A DNA stretch of 9,546 nucleotides. Source: Bacillota bacterium. GTDB lineage: Bacteria; Bacillota; UBA4882; UBA8346. The translations under genes were made by a program, and so were the position numbers. The DNA is taken from contig JAEWZY010000039.1 of the NCBI GenBank assembly GCA_023394955.1, positions 1-9,546 on the forward strand, read 5' to 3'. The notes below the pieces were generated by a model. That model was not told the DNA's origin. It searched no databases and worked only from the letters and a program-made list of their open reading frames with translations. Positions within the stretch are counted from its first letter, which is position 1; every line of letters begins with the position of its first letter. Below are positions 1 through 5,965 of this stretch, piece after piece.

Positions 1-1231
1 CAGCAAGCACCATTCCTCCCAAAACAAATAATAAAATATAGATAAAAAAGAAAGCCAATATTTCATGAACAACCGAATCCTGAATGTGCGACTCTCCCAG
101 CTTGGTTTGGATCATCAACCGCGGCCTAGCTATTCTTTTTATTTGCTTTTTCATATATTTAAATAACAACAACAACCGCGCCACTTTAAGCCCGCCACCG
201 GTCGAACCGGCGCTAGCTCCGATAAACATTAAGAACAATAGAATAGCTTGGGCAAATGGAGGCCAAAGGGCAAAGTCAGTGCTGGAAAAACCGGTAGTGG
301 TGCAGATAGATACCACTTGAAAAACAGCGTATCGTAAAGCTCTCAATACCGGTAATTTCATGCTGATAACCAGTGATCCCGTTACTAAAAAAGTAGCGAC
401 TATTAAGATTGATAAATAACCCCGGGCTTCAGGATCGGTAACAATCGCCTTGAGACTTCGCTTATGGACCGCCCGATAATAGAGGGAAAAGTTGATCCCG
501 GCCAAAGCCATAAAGAATACTAAAATCATTTCAATTGGAACGCTATGATAAGCCTCAACGCTAATGTTATAAGATGAGAACCCCCCGGTGCCCATGGAGC
601 CGAAAGTATAAATCAAACTGTCAAAAAAGGAAAGCCCTGCCAGCTTCAATGCAATAATCTGGATTAATGAAATAACTGTATAAATCCCCCATAAAGCCAT
701 TGCAGTTTGTTTTAACCGCGGCATAATCTTTTCCGGAACTAAAGAAGGAACCTCGGCATGGAACATCGAGACTCCGCCTCCGAATAGGGTGAAGAAGGCA
801 AGGGATAGCACGATAATTCCCATGCCGCCAATCCAGTGAGTTAAACTTCGCCAAAATAGAATACCCCGATCCAGACTCTCCACATCACTGATTACCGTAG
901 CCCCGGTCGTGGTAAAACCGGACATGATTTCAAAATAGGCATCGGTAAAGCTTGGAACCGCTCCTGAAATATATAACGGAAGGGCTCCAAAGGCCACGAT
1001 CAGAACCCAACCAAACCCAACAATGGCGAATCCTTCTTTACGACCAAACTTGCCTTTGGGCTTGACTTGGCGCATTAAAAAACCCACAATCAAAGTGATT
1101 GCTATTGAGAGCAACAGTGACGCCAAATCCGATGATCGATCTTTGACTGACCAAATTACCGGAAAGAACATAGTCAGCGCTAATAATACTAACAGATTAC
1201 CAATCGAATGAATTATTAGTTGATATTGCAT
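1..1231 (-). CDS. trkH: Potassium uptake protein TrkH, channel subunit (C-terminus cut by window edge)
   Basis: Integral membrane subunit of a Trk/Ktr-type K+ uptake system, which moves K+ through a central pore gated by the cytoplasmic TrkA ring. The minus frame is open from the ATG at 1231 to the left edge, giving 410 residues; the family is usually 450-490, so the end is missing. Three of the four pore-loop filters are visible: SGFTTTGATV near residue 104, GSMGTGGFSS near 211 and CTTTGFSSTD near 310. The family signature GASAGSTGGGLK lies at 338-349. Long hydrophobic segments alternate with these loops, and a basic stretch at 359-371 follows the signature. The fourth filter and last helix should lie left of the window. 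A GGTGGAG ribosome site sits 5 nt before the ATG. The gene starts 11 bp after the trkA stop, so the two are cotranscribed and share the upstream leader. Identification is very secure; assignment to TrkH rather than KtrB rests on pairing with a double-domain TrkA. Confidence 0.95.
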   Translation of the reverse strand, partial: MQYQLIIHSIGNLLVLLALTMFFPVIWSVKDRSSDLASLLLSIAITLIVGFLMRQVKPKGKFGRKEGFAIVGFGWVLIVAFGALPLYISGAVPSFTDAYFEIMSGFTTTGATVISDVESLDRGILFWRSLTHWIGGMGIIVLSLAFFTLFGGGVSMFHAEVPSLVPEKIMPRLKQTAMALWGIYTVISLIQIIALKLAGLSFFDSLIYTFGSMGTGGFSSYNISVEAYHSVPIEMILVFFMALAGINFSLYYRAVHKRSLKAIVTDPEARGYLSILIVATFLVTGSLVISMKLPVLRALRYAVFQVVSICTTTGFSSTDFALWPPFAQAILLFLMFIGASAGSTGGGLKVARLLLLFKYMKKQIKRIARPRLMIQTKLGESHIQDSVVHEILAFFFIYILLFVLGGMVLA

Positions 1232-1242
1232 TTCTTCTCCAC

Positions 1243-2601
1243 CTAAGCCATTGTTGCGCCATTATGGAAAAACTGCTCGATCTTAGGAGCAACCGGACGC
1301 AAAGCAAAGACAATCGCCCGATCTCCGGGTTGAATTTGGGTATCGCCCCGCGGGACCAAAATGTTACCATTTTGAGTGATGGAGCCGATTACCACACCGG
1401 TTGGTATCTTTAGGTTACGCAAATAGGACTTGGTGATCGGCGAGTCAGGTTCCGCCTCCAATTCAAGCATCTCTGCCTCTCCCGTATTAAGCAGGTTAAC
1501 CGAGATCACATTTTTCCCACGCATTAACTTAAGTACCGTGCTTACCGTTAAAAGACGCGGCGTAATGGCAGCGGTGACTCCGAGGCTTTCCGCAAGCGGG
1601 ATATAATCCTCCCGGGACACTTCACAGATGACCTCATTAACCTCTCTCTTTTTGGCTAACATACAAGCTACTAGATTCGAATTGTCAGATCCGGTCAATG
1701 AGATAAAGATATCGGTTTCCCCCAAATTTTCCTCTTCCAGAATCTCCATTTTAGTGGCATCGGCATGAATAATCTGGCAACCTTCCAGTTCGGTGGAGAG
1801 GGTTCGGCATTTTTCCGCCGACGACTCAATTACTTTTATTTCGGGCAGGTTCTTTTTGGTTCGTAACAAATAAACAAGGTATTGAGTGATTAAACCGCCC
1901 CCGGCGATGATGATCTGTTTAAACTTAGGTTTCTTTAACTTCATTAAACCGTTGAGATTATGAAACCCGGCGGTTTTTCCCAGAACGTAGATCTTATCGT
2001 TCTGTAAAAGCTGCGTGTTCCCGTTGGGAATAATCACTTGTTCCTTCCGGATCACTGCGACAATTGTATACTTTTCCAAATTGAGTTCGGCGATTTTCTT
2101 ACCGGTGATCTCCATTTCTTCAGCGACTTTAATACCGATCATGCTTAATTTGCCCCCGGCAAAATATTCGATTCCAGTGGCGGTGGGAACTTCAATCAGA
2201 CGAAAGATTTCCTGGGCAGCCAGGTATTCGGGATTAATGATTAGATCAATCCCGAAATTGGTGTAAGATAAGACTGAGGGCAGAGCGGAAGAATAGTCCG
2301 GGTTCCGGACCCGGGCCGCAGTGGTCCGCACTCCAAATTGTTTAGCAAGCATACAGGCGATGATATTTAGCTCGTCATTATCAGTGACCGCCAGTAAAAT
2401 ATCGGTGGTTTTAACTTGGATCTCTTCCAGAATTTTAACACTGGCGCCGTTCCCGACGACGGTCATCACATCAAAATTATCGGCAATCGGGCCGGTTGCT
2501 TCAGGATCTTTGTCAATGACGATAATATCATGTTCTTCCTGAGATAACACTCGCGCCAAATCAAACCCGAGTTTACCGGCGCCGACAATTACAATTTTCA
2601 A
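1243..2601 (-). CDS. trkA: Trk system potassium uptake regulatory protein TrkA, tandem RCK domains
   Basis: Cytoplasmic, peripheral, nucleotide-binding subunit that gates TrkH. With the TTG start at 2601 it has 452 residues, near the usual ~458. Two RCK units occur in tandem. The first Rossmann fold has GAGKLG at 7-12 and the ribose-binding acid in VIDKD (Asp30), followed by a C-terminal RCK_C lobe at about 140-215. The second fold has AGGGLITQYL from 233 and Glu259 in VIESS, then RCK_C at about 365-440 with the PRGDTQIQPGD motif. The reading frame extends eight codons upstream to another TTG at 2625. However, the only good Shine-Dalgarno, GGGAGG at 2610-2615, lies inside that extension and 8 nt before the TTG at 2601, and the shorter protein begins MKIVIVGAGKLG as family members do. 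It is the first gene of the operon and sits behind a riboswitch and terminator, so its expression should be controlled by premature termination. Confidence 0.95.
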   Translation of the reverse strand: MKIVIVGAGKLGFDLARVLSQEEHDIIVIDKDPEATGPIADNFDVMTVVGNGASVKILEEIQVKTTDILLAVTDNDELNIIACMLAKQFGVRTTAARVRNPDYSSALPSVLSYTNFGIDLIINPEYLAAQEIFRLIEVPTATGIEYFAGGKLSMIGIKVAEEMEITGKKIAELNLEKYTIVAVIRKEQVIIPNGNTQLLQNDKIYVLGKTAGFHNLNGLMKLKKPKFKQIIIAGGGLITQYLVYLLRTKKNLPEIKVIESSAEKCRTLSTELEGCQIIHADATKMEILEEENLGETDIFISLTGSDNSNLVACMLAKKREVNEVICEVSREDYIPLAESLGVTAAITPRLLTVSTVLKLMRGKNVISVNLLNTGEAEMLELEAEPDSPITKSYLRNLKIPTGVVIGSITQNGNILVPRGDTQIQPGDRAIVFALRPVAPKIEQFFHNGATMA

Positions 2602-2609
2602 TTTATTTT

Positions 2610-2615
2610 CCTCCC
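2610..2615 (-). promoter_or_regulatory. Ribosome binding site that fixes the trkA start
   Basis: GGGAGG on the minus strand, 8 nt upstream of the TTG at 2601. Because it lies within the longer open frame beginning at 2625, it argues against the upstream TTG, which has no Shine-Dalgarno of its own. Confidence 0.85.
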
Positions 2616-2642
2616 GATAAAACAATATTCATCAACTAGGTT

Positions 2643-2670
2643 AAATTAATTACAGGAACTGTATTAATTT
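2643..2670. repeat. Imperfect inverted repeat in the trkA leader
   Basis: AAATTAATTACAG and CTGTATTAATTT are inverted copies around a GAA centre, differing by one missing base. The repeat lies between the riboswitch terminator and the trkA ribosome site. It could be a second operator or an RNA hairpin in read-through transcripts. No regulator can be named from the sequence. Confidence 0.45.
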
Positions 2671-2689
2671 ATATCCTTCATGTACCTGT

Positions 2690-2729
2690 AAAAAAAAGAC
2701 CAATGCGCCCTCCGCAGGCGCAAAAGTCT
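2690..2729 (-). terminator. Intrinsic terminator, expression platform of the riboswitch
   Basis: On the minus strand AGAC-TTT-TGCGCC, loop TGCGGAG, GGCGCA-TTG-GTCT forms a two-part stem and runs directly into a tract of eight T. Its 5' arm contains the CTTTTGC strand that closes the P1 helix of the aptamer just upstream. P1 and the full terminator therefore compete for the same bases, the usual design of a transcriptional riboswitch. If ligand stabilises P1, transcription of trkA and trkH is favoured (an ON switch). Confidence 0.85.
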
Positions 2730-2824
2730 CATTAGTCAAAATGACCGGCAAGGCCAGGCTGTAAGCCGGGTATGTTGACCTTGTCGAACCGCTACCAAAA
2801 TAGCGGGAAACTACTCCCTTTTGC
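2720..2824 (-). ncRNA. Manganese riboswitch, yybP-ykoY family, in the trkA-trkH leader
   Basis: Read on the minus strand, the element opens with GCAAAAG followed by GGGAGUAG (the conserved L1 bases) and closes with AUGAGA-CUUUUGC, so P1 is a perfect 7-bp pairing of 2818-2824 with 2720-2726. Inside are P2 (CCGCUA/UAGCGG, 2801-2806 with 2789-2794), P3 (GUCAA/UUGAC, 2775-2779 with 2735-2739), the conserved CAUAC loop (2770-2774) directly after GUCAA, and P4 (CCGGC/GCCGG, 2765-2769 with 2745-2749). This GGGAGUAG ... GUCAACAUAC ... GAGAC order is the yybP-ykoY signature, a family that senses Mn2+ and usually activates Mn exporters and TerC-like proteins. The location before a K+ uptake operon is atypical. 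Class assignment is from memory of the consensus; a covariance-model search would settle it. Confidence 0.82.
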
Positions 2825-2833
2825 ATTATTCAA

Positions 2834-2862
2834 ATTATACTACAAAGCATTCTAATAAGCAA
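2834..2862 (-). promoter_or_regulatory. Sigma-A promoter of the riboswitch-trkA-trkH unit
   Basis: The minus strand shows TTGCTT (2857-2862), 17 bp, then a perfect TATAAT (2834-2839). The predicted transcription start is near 2827, only a few bases before P1 of the aptamer begins, which supports both the promoter and the riboswitch boundaries. Confidence 0.8.
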
Positions 2863-3008
2863 GTTAATGCTTTAAACCCTTACCGCTTTAAACATTTTCC
2901 AAGTTTATAGCAGCCTTATGGAAGATTTAACCACGTTTTCGACGGAAATCAGCTTGGCGAGCCGACAACCACCGCAGTGGTGTTGGGGGGGTAAGGTGAC
3001 GATGTCAA
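2863..3008. other. Unassigned intergenic stretch with a hairpin and a G7 run
   Basis: No convincing gene is present between the trk promoter and the terminator of the neighbouring operon. The plus strand holds a hairpin at 2966-2985 (CAA-CACC paired with GGTG-TTG, one bulged C, loop GCAGT) followed by seven G at 2985-2991. The composition is more G+C-rich than the flanking leader DNA. I cannot assign it to a known RNA family, and it may be a decayed fragment or an unrecognised structured RNA. Confidence 0.3.
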
Positions 3009-3040
3009 AAAGAAGCCGCCTCTACTGAGACAGCTTCTTT
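3009..3040 (-). terminator. Intrinsic terminator of the nfeD-floA operon
   Basis: AAAGAAGC and GCTTCTTT form a perfect 8-bp stem around a 16-base loop; on the minus strand it is followed by extra T residues (GCTTCTTTTTG). It lies about 47 bp after the stop of the last operon gene. Confidence 0.8.
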
Positions 3041-3087
3041 AATACCATAAAAATAGATTAAAATTGAAACTTAGGTTTTCTTATTCG

Positions 3088-3330
3088 CTATTTCCGATAC
3101 CTTCTACTCCCTTTCGGTTTTCCGATAACCTCTGCAAAAATTATCCCCTGTAAAATATTTTTGCGGCTCAGTTCAAAATCAAAACCATAGTCGTTCCTGC
3201 CAATCTCGTTAATATCATAGGCGGAATCGGAATCAATTTTAACCGGCAATTTAACCGTATCAGATAAAGAAGGCTGTTCCGGTTTCGGAGATTGCTTTGG
3301 TTTACGCCGTAAATAAAGCACCCTTTCCAC
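3088..3330 (-). CDS. Small hypothetical protein, third gene of the nfeD-floA operon
   Basis: An 80-residue, soluble-looking protein that I do not recognise. The N-terminus is basic and proline-rich (residues 7-20). The middle is acidic and polar (DSDSAYDINEIGRNDYGFDF, about 33-52). The C-terminus combines a hydrophobic patch (ILQGIIFAEVIG) with a strongly basic tail ending GSRRYRK. It has no signal peptide and no clear membrane span. The start is GTG at 3330; AAAGGAG lies 10 nt upstream and a weaker GAGG is closer. It begins 38 bp after the floA stop and ends about 47 bp before the operon terminator, so it is very likely cotranscribed with nfeD and floA. B. subtilis has a small gene, yqfB, in the matching place after its floA; homology is not shown here and rests on position only. 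The coding call is supported by the ribosome site, operon position and terminator. Confidence 0.75.
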   Translation of the reverse strand: MERVLYLRRKPKQSPKPEQPSLSDTVKLPVKIDSDSAYDINEIGRNDYGFDFELSRKNILQGIIFAEVIGKPKGSRRYRK

Positions 3331-3368
3331 TATTCCTCAACTCCTTTGAACCGGTAATGTCCGGTGTC

Positions 3369-4358
3369 TTATTTCTTTTCAGTTCCGGACCCGTCATTCT
3401 TAGTCATGCCGGAGATTGAGCCTCTCATTTGGGTGTCGGCGATTACATTTTGCATATTATAGTAATCCATGACCCCCAGTTTCCCTTCACGCAAAGCACT
3501 AGCCATAGCTTTCGGCACTTCGGCCTCAGCCTCTACAACTTTGGCCCGCATCTCTTGAACGGCGGCCTTCATCTCCTGCTCTTTAGCTACAGCCATTGCC
3601 CTTCTTTCCTCAGCTTTTGCTTGGGCAATTCTCTTATCGGCTTCCGCCTGGTCCATTTGAAGTTGAGCGCCGATATTCCTACCCACATCCACGTCGGCAA
3701 TATCAATCGATAAAATTTCGAAGGCGGTTCCAGCATCCAACCCTTTATTTAAAACGGTTTTTGAGATTAAATCCGGGTTTTCCAAAACAATTTTATGAGT
3801 TTCGGCCGATCCGACGGTGGTAACGATCCCTTCCCCAACCCTGGCGATAATGGTCTCTTCTCCAGCGCCTCCGACCAAACGATCAATATTGGCCCTTACT
3901 GTCACCCGGGCTTTTGATTTCAGCTCAATACCATCTTTAGCGATAGCCGCAACAATCGGAGTTTCAATCACTTTAGGATTGACGCTCATCTGAACCGCTT
4001 CCAAGACGTTACGTCCAGCCAAGTCGATGGCTGCAGCCCGTTCAAATTCCAAAGGGATATTCGCCCGTTGAGCGGCAATCAAAGAATTAACCACTCGATC
4101 GACATTCCCTCCCGCTAAAAAATGAGCCTCTAATTTGTTTGACGAAATGTCCAAGCCGGCTTTATTCGCCTTAATTAGCGGAATGACAATTCTGGAAGGA
4201 ACTACCCGACGAAGCCTCATTCCGATTAGATTAAAAATCCCAATCCGGACTCCGGCCGCAAAGGCGGAAATCCATAAACCAATCGGAACAAAGCTAAAAA
4301 AGATTGAGAAAAAAACAATTAATAAAACGATTACGAAAAATCCACTTATAAGATCCAT
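3369..4358 (-). CDS. floA: Flotillin-like protein FloA (YqfA family)
   Basis: Membrane scaffold protein of bacterial functional membrane microdomains, anchored by an N-terminal hydrophobic segment and facing the cytoplasm. The 329-residue product starts MDLISGFF, with a hydrophobic anchor at about 5-35, then LWISAFAAGVRIGIFNLIGM, GMRLRRVVPSR (47-56), an SPFH-like region with AGGNVDRVVNSLIAAQRANI, VQMSVNPKVIETP and LVGGAGEETI, and a Glu/Ala-rich coiled coil at about 235-285 (QAEADKRIAQAKAEERRAM). It is close to B. subtilis FloA (331 residues) throughout. The frame extends upstream to a GTG at 4397, but the ATG at 4358 has GGGGAGG 8 nt before it (4367-4373) and matches the family N-terminus, so I use it. 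It lies 53 bp after the nfeD stop; NfeD proteins are the usual operon partners of flotillins. Confidence 0.96.
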   Translation of the reverse strand: MDLISGFFVIVLLIVFFSIFFSFVPIGLWISAFAAGVRIGIFNLIGMRLRRVVPSRIVIPLIKANKAGLDISSNKLEAHFLAGGNVDRVVNSLIAAQRANIPLEFERAAAIDLAGRNVLEAVQMSVNPKVIETPIVAAIAKDGIELKSKARVTVRANIDRLVGGAGEETIIARVGEGIVTTVGSAETHKIVLENPDLISKTVLNKGLDAGTAFEILSIDIADVDVGRNIGAQLQMDQAEADKRIAQAKAEERRAMAVAKEQEMKAAVQEMRAKVVEAEAEVPKAMASALREGKLGVMDYYNMQNVIADTQMRGSISGMTKNDGSGTEKK

Positions 4359-4411
4359 TTTTGTTGCCTCCCCTTCTTTATTACCAATAACTTTCACACT
4401 TTGACTTAAAA

Positions 4412-4924
4412 TTATTTATTTATACTATTCAACTCACGAACTACAACCCTGCGGCCTTCGACTTTGATTACCGTAATCTTTGTGCCTTGGGGTAGGAATT
4501 CGGATTCAGTTACCACATCCAATTTAATCCCTTCGAAATCAGCCGTTCCCGCTGGTCTCAATACAGTCGACGCCGTCCCGCTTTTCCCCAAAAAATCTTT
4601 TAAATCCTCAGTGCCAGAATATCCGTACTCTTTTTTAAAAGAATTACTAAGAACCAGCGTCTTGGCTAATCGCCCCCTGGATGCTGAACGAACCACGACT
4701 ATCAGCGCTATAGCAAGAATAAATAAGATGATGCCCGCCAGAATCAATACTTGCACAATATTTTGAGCGGTTCGCACTACTCCGAAGATTAATAATATCA
4801 GTCCAACAGTTCCCGGAGCCCCAAAACCGGGGGCAAACATTTCAAAGACAACGAAAGCCAATCCGAATAATAGACACAGAGCTGAGATTAATTCCATATT
4901 TACGATGAAAGATAAAGCATTCAT
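4412..4924 (-). CDS. NfeD family membrane protein, short form
   Basis: A 170-residue partner of the flotillin encoded next to it. Hydrophobic segments at about 8-30, 36-52 and 56-80 form the membrane part, including the family-typical FVVFEMFAPGFGAPGTVGL. A soluble C-terminal region at about 108-168 (GKSGTASTVLRPAGTADFEG, then LPQGTKITVIKVEGRRVVVREL) fits the NfeD OB-fold. The N-terminal ClpP-like serine protease domain of long NfeD proteins, such as B. subtilis YqeZ, is absent, so this is the short NfeD1b type. Known function is limited to interaction with flotillin/stomatin partners and a proposed role in membrane microdomains or envelope stress. The start ATG at 4924 has AAGGAG about 7 nt upstream. 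It is the first gene of the operon and lies about 60 nt downstream of a candidate ECF-sigma promoter. Confidence 0.92.
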   Translation of the reverse strand: MNALSFIVNMELISALCLLFGLAFVVFEMFAPGFGAPGTVGLILLIFGVVRTAQNIVQVLILAGIILFILAIALIVVVRSASRGRLAKTLVLSNSFKKEYGYSGTEDLKDFLGKSGTASTVLRPAGTADFEGIKLDVVTESEFLPQGTKITVIKVEGRRVVVRELNSINK

Positions 4925-4992
4925 TTTACTCTCCTTTCTAATCTCCTATTTATCACTAAATTTGTAGAGATATTTTTATTATATTAAGATAG

Positions 4993-5020
4993 ATAACGAA
5001 AAGATACGCCATTCGTTTCA
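4993..5020 (-). promoter_or_regulatory. Candidate ECF sigma (sigma-W-like) promoter of the nfeD-floA operon
   Basis: The minus strand shows TGAAAC (5015-5020), 16 bp, then CGTT (4995-4998), matching the -35 TGAAAC and -10 CGTA pattern of B. subtilis sigma-W promoters. The equivalent operon (yqeZ-yqfA-yqfB) belongs to the sigma-W regulon in that species, which supports the call. A TATAAT lies just downstream near 4980-4985 but has no good -35 at the right distance. Predicted start is near 4986, about 60 nt before nfeD. Confidence 0.65.
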
Positions 5021-5160
5021 ATCTTTTATGTTTACCTGATTTAATATTTATTTCACCAAATTTAGCTATACCCCTCTATTTTCGTTAAACATTGTTCTGT
5101 AACGGTAAAAAACAAACTACGTCTCATTCGGCCCAAAACCCGCTTATCTTCAAAAAGTAA

Positions 5161-5760
5161 TTAAGCTGAAACATCCTCCCTAATAAAAGGCCTTACATCC
5201 GTCGTAATCATCCCCGCTCTTCGGGCCGCTTCCAGACCAGCTCCCCCGTCTTCAAAAACTTGGCAATACTCAGGCGGAACATTGATTAATTGAGCGCATT
5301 TCAAGAAAGTCTCCGGATCCGGTTTGGATTTGGTTACATCATCCGCGGTCACGATCTTGTCAAAATAACGGTCCAATCCTGTTATTCTGATGTTAATCAA
5401 GGCTATCTCTTGATATTCGCCGGTGCCGAGGGCCATCGGTATTCTTCCATAGAATTCTTTCACTATCTTGAACACGGGTTCAATTAGGCGTATTTTCTCA
5501 TTTAAACCTAGATAAGCTTGGTTTTTTGCTCTTACAACCTCTTCTACGACTAAATTCTTTCGCTGATTTTCATTAATATACCGGACTATTTCAGCTGTTG
5601 ACATTCCGGCTAATTTATAGAACAGCTCTTCAGGATATACAAAACCGTACCTCTCGGCCACTTGCTGCCAAGACTGAAAATGGGTCGGCATGGTATCAGC
5701 TAGGGTACCGTCAATGTCAAAAATCAGGCCACGCGCCTTCGAATCCACTTTCAAACTCAT
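5161..5760 (-). CDS. HAD-superfamily hydrolase, beta-phosphoglucomutase / YqaB-like
   Basis: Cytoplasmic phosphatase or phosphomutase acting on a small phosphorylated sugar. The 199-residue product has all four HAD motifs: DIDGT with nucleophile Asp15 and acid/base Asp17, Thr113 in ALGTGE, Lys146 in SKPDPE, and Glu170-Asp171 in VFEDGGAGLEAARRAG. The short helical insertion after motif I (TMPTHFQSWQ, KLAGMSTAEIV) is a class I cap, and the wording resembles E. coli YqaB (fructose-1-phosphate phosphatase) and beta-phosphoglucomutases. Substrate cannot be decided from sequence. The frame extends five codons to a TTG at 5775, but the ATG at 5760 has GGAG (5770-5773) 9 nt upstream and is preferred. 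It is bounded upstream by the clpB terminator and downstream by the nfeD promoter region, so it appears to be a single-gene unit; I found no clear promoter or terminator of its own. Confidence 0.9.
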   Translation of the reverse strand: MSLKVDSKARGLIFDIDGTLADTMPTHFQSWQQVAERYGFVYPEELFYKLAGMSTAEIVRYINENQRKNLVVEEVVRAKNQAYLGLNEKIRLIEPVFKIVKEFYGRIPMALGTGEYQEIALINIRITGLDRYFDKIVTADDVTKSKPDPETFLKCAQLINVPPEYCQVFEDGGAGLEAARRAGMITTDVRPFIREDVSA

Positions 5761-5891
5761 AATATATCGCTCCAATTTAAGATTTGATTAGATCCCTATT
5801 TCGCCGTCCGACTGTCTCCACCCTTTAGTTTAAGGCAATTTAATTCCCGATCTAATTTGAAATTCCATTAACAAGTTAATAAAATAGCCTT

Positions 5892-5935
5892 AAAAACACA
5901 AAAGAAAGCGTTGGAAAAACAGCTACCAGCGCTTT
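5892..5935 (-). terminator. Intrinsic terminator of clpB
   Basis: On the minus strand AAAGCG-c-TGG pairs with CCA-a-CGCTTT around an 11-base loop, followed by a T-rich tract (CTTTTGTGTTTTT). It begins about 30 bp after the clpB stop. Confidence 0.75.
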
Positions 5936-5943
5936 AATACTTT

Positions 5944-5961
5944 ATTCAATAATTATTGAAT
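5944..5961. repeat. Perfect 18-bp palindrome next to the clpB stop
   Basis: ATTCAATAATTATTGAAT reads the same on both strands and lies 4 bp beyond the clpB stop codon, between the gene and its terminator. It could be an extra 3' hairpin or a protein site; it is A+T-rich, so chance is possible. Confidence 0.5.
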
Positions 5962-5965
5962 CTAA

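Noticed and set aside
2602..2625. Longer TrkA starting at the TTG at 2625
   Set aside because: No ribosome site upstream of it, and the strong GGGAGG lies inside the extension 8 nt before the TTG at 2601.
2720..2824. c-di-AMP (ydaO) riboswitch, the expected class before a K+ transporter gene
   Set aside because: The ydaO conserved bases are not seen, while the L1 GGGAGUAG, GUCAACAUAC and GAGAC blocks with a matching P1 fit yybP-ykoY.
2961..2995. T-box or cobalamin riboswitch suggested by GTGG/CCACTG words
   Set aside because: The surrounding conserved boxes and required pairings are missing, and no suitable gene follows directly.
3002..3028. Possible plus-strand leader peptide MSKRSRLY followed by a hairpin
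   Set aside because: An AAGGTG precedes it, but no plus-strand gene follows and the hairpin has its T tract only on the minus strand.
4359..4397. Longer FloA starting at the GTG at 4397
   Set aside because: No Shine-Dalgarno before it, and the extra 13 residues are absent from the family; the ATG at 4358 has GGGGAGG.
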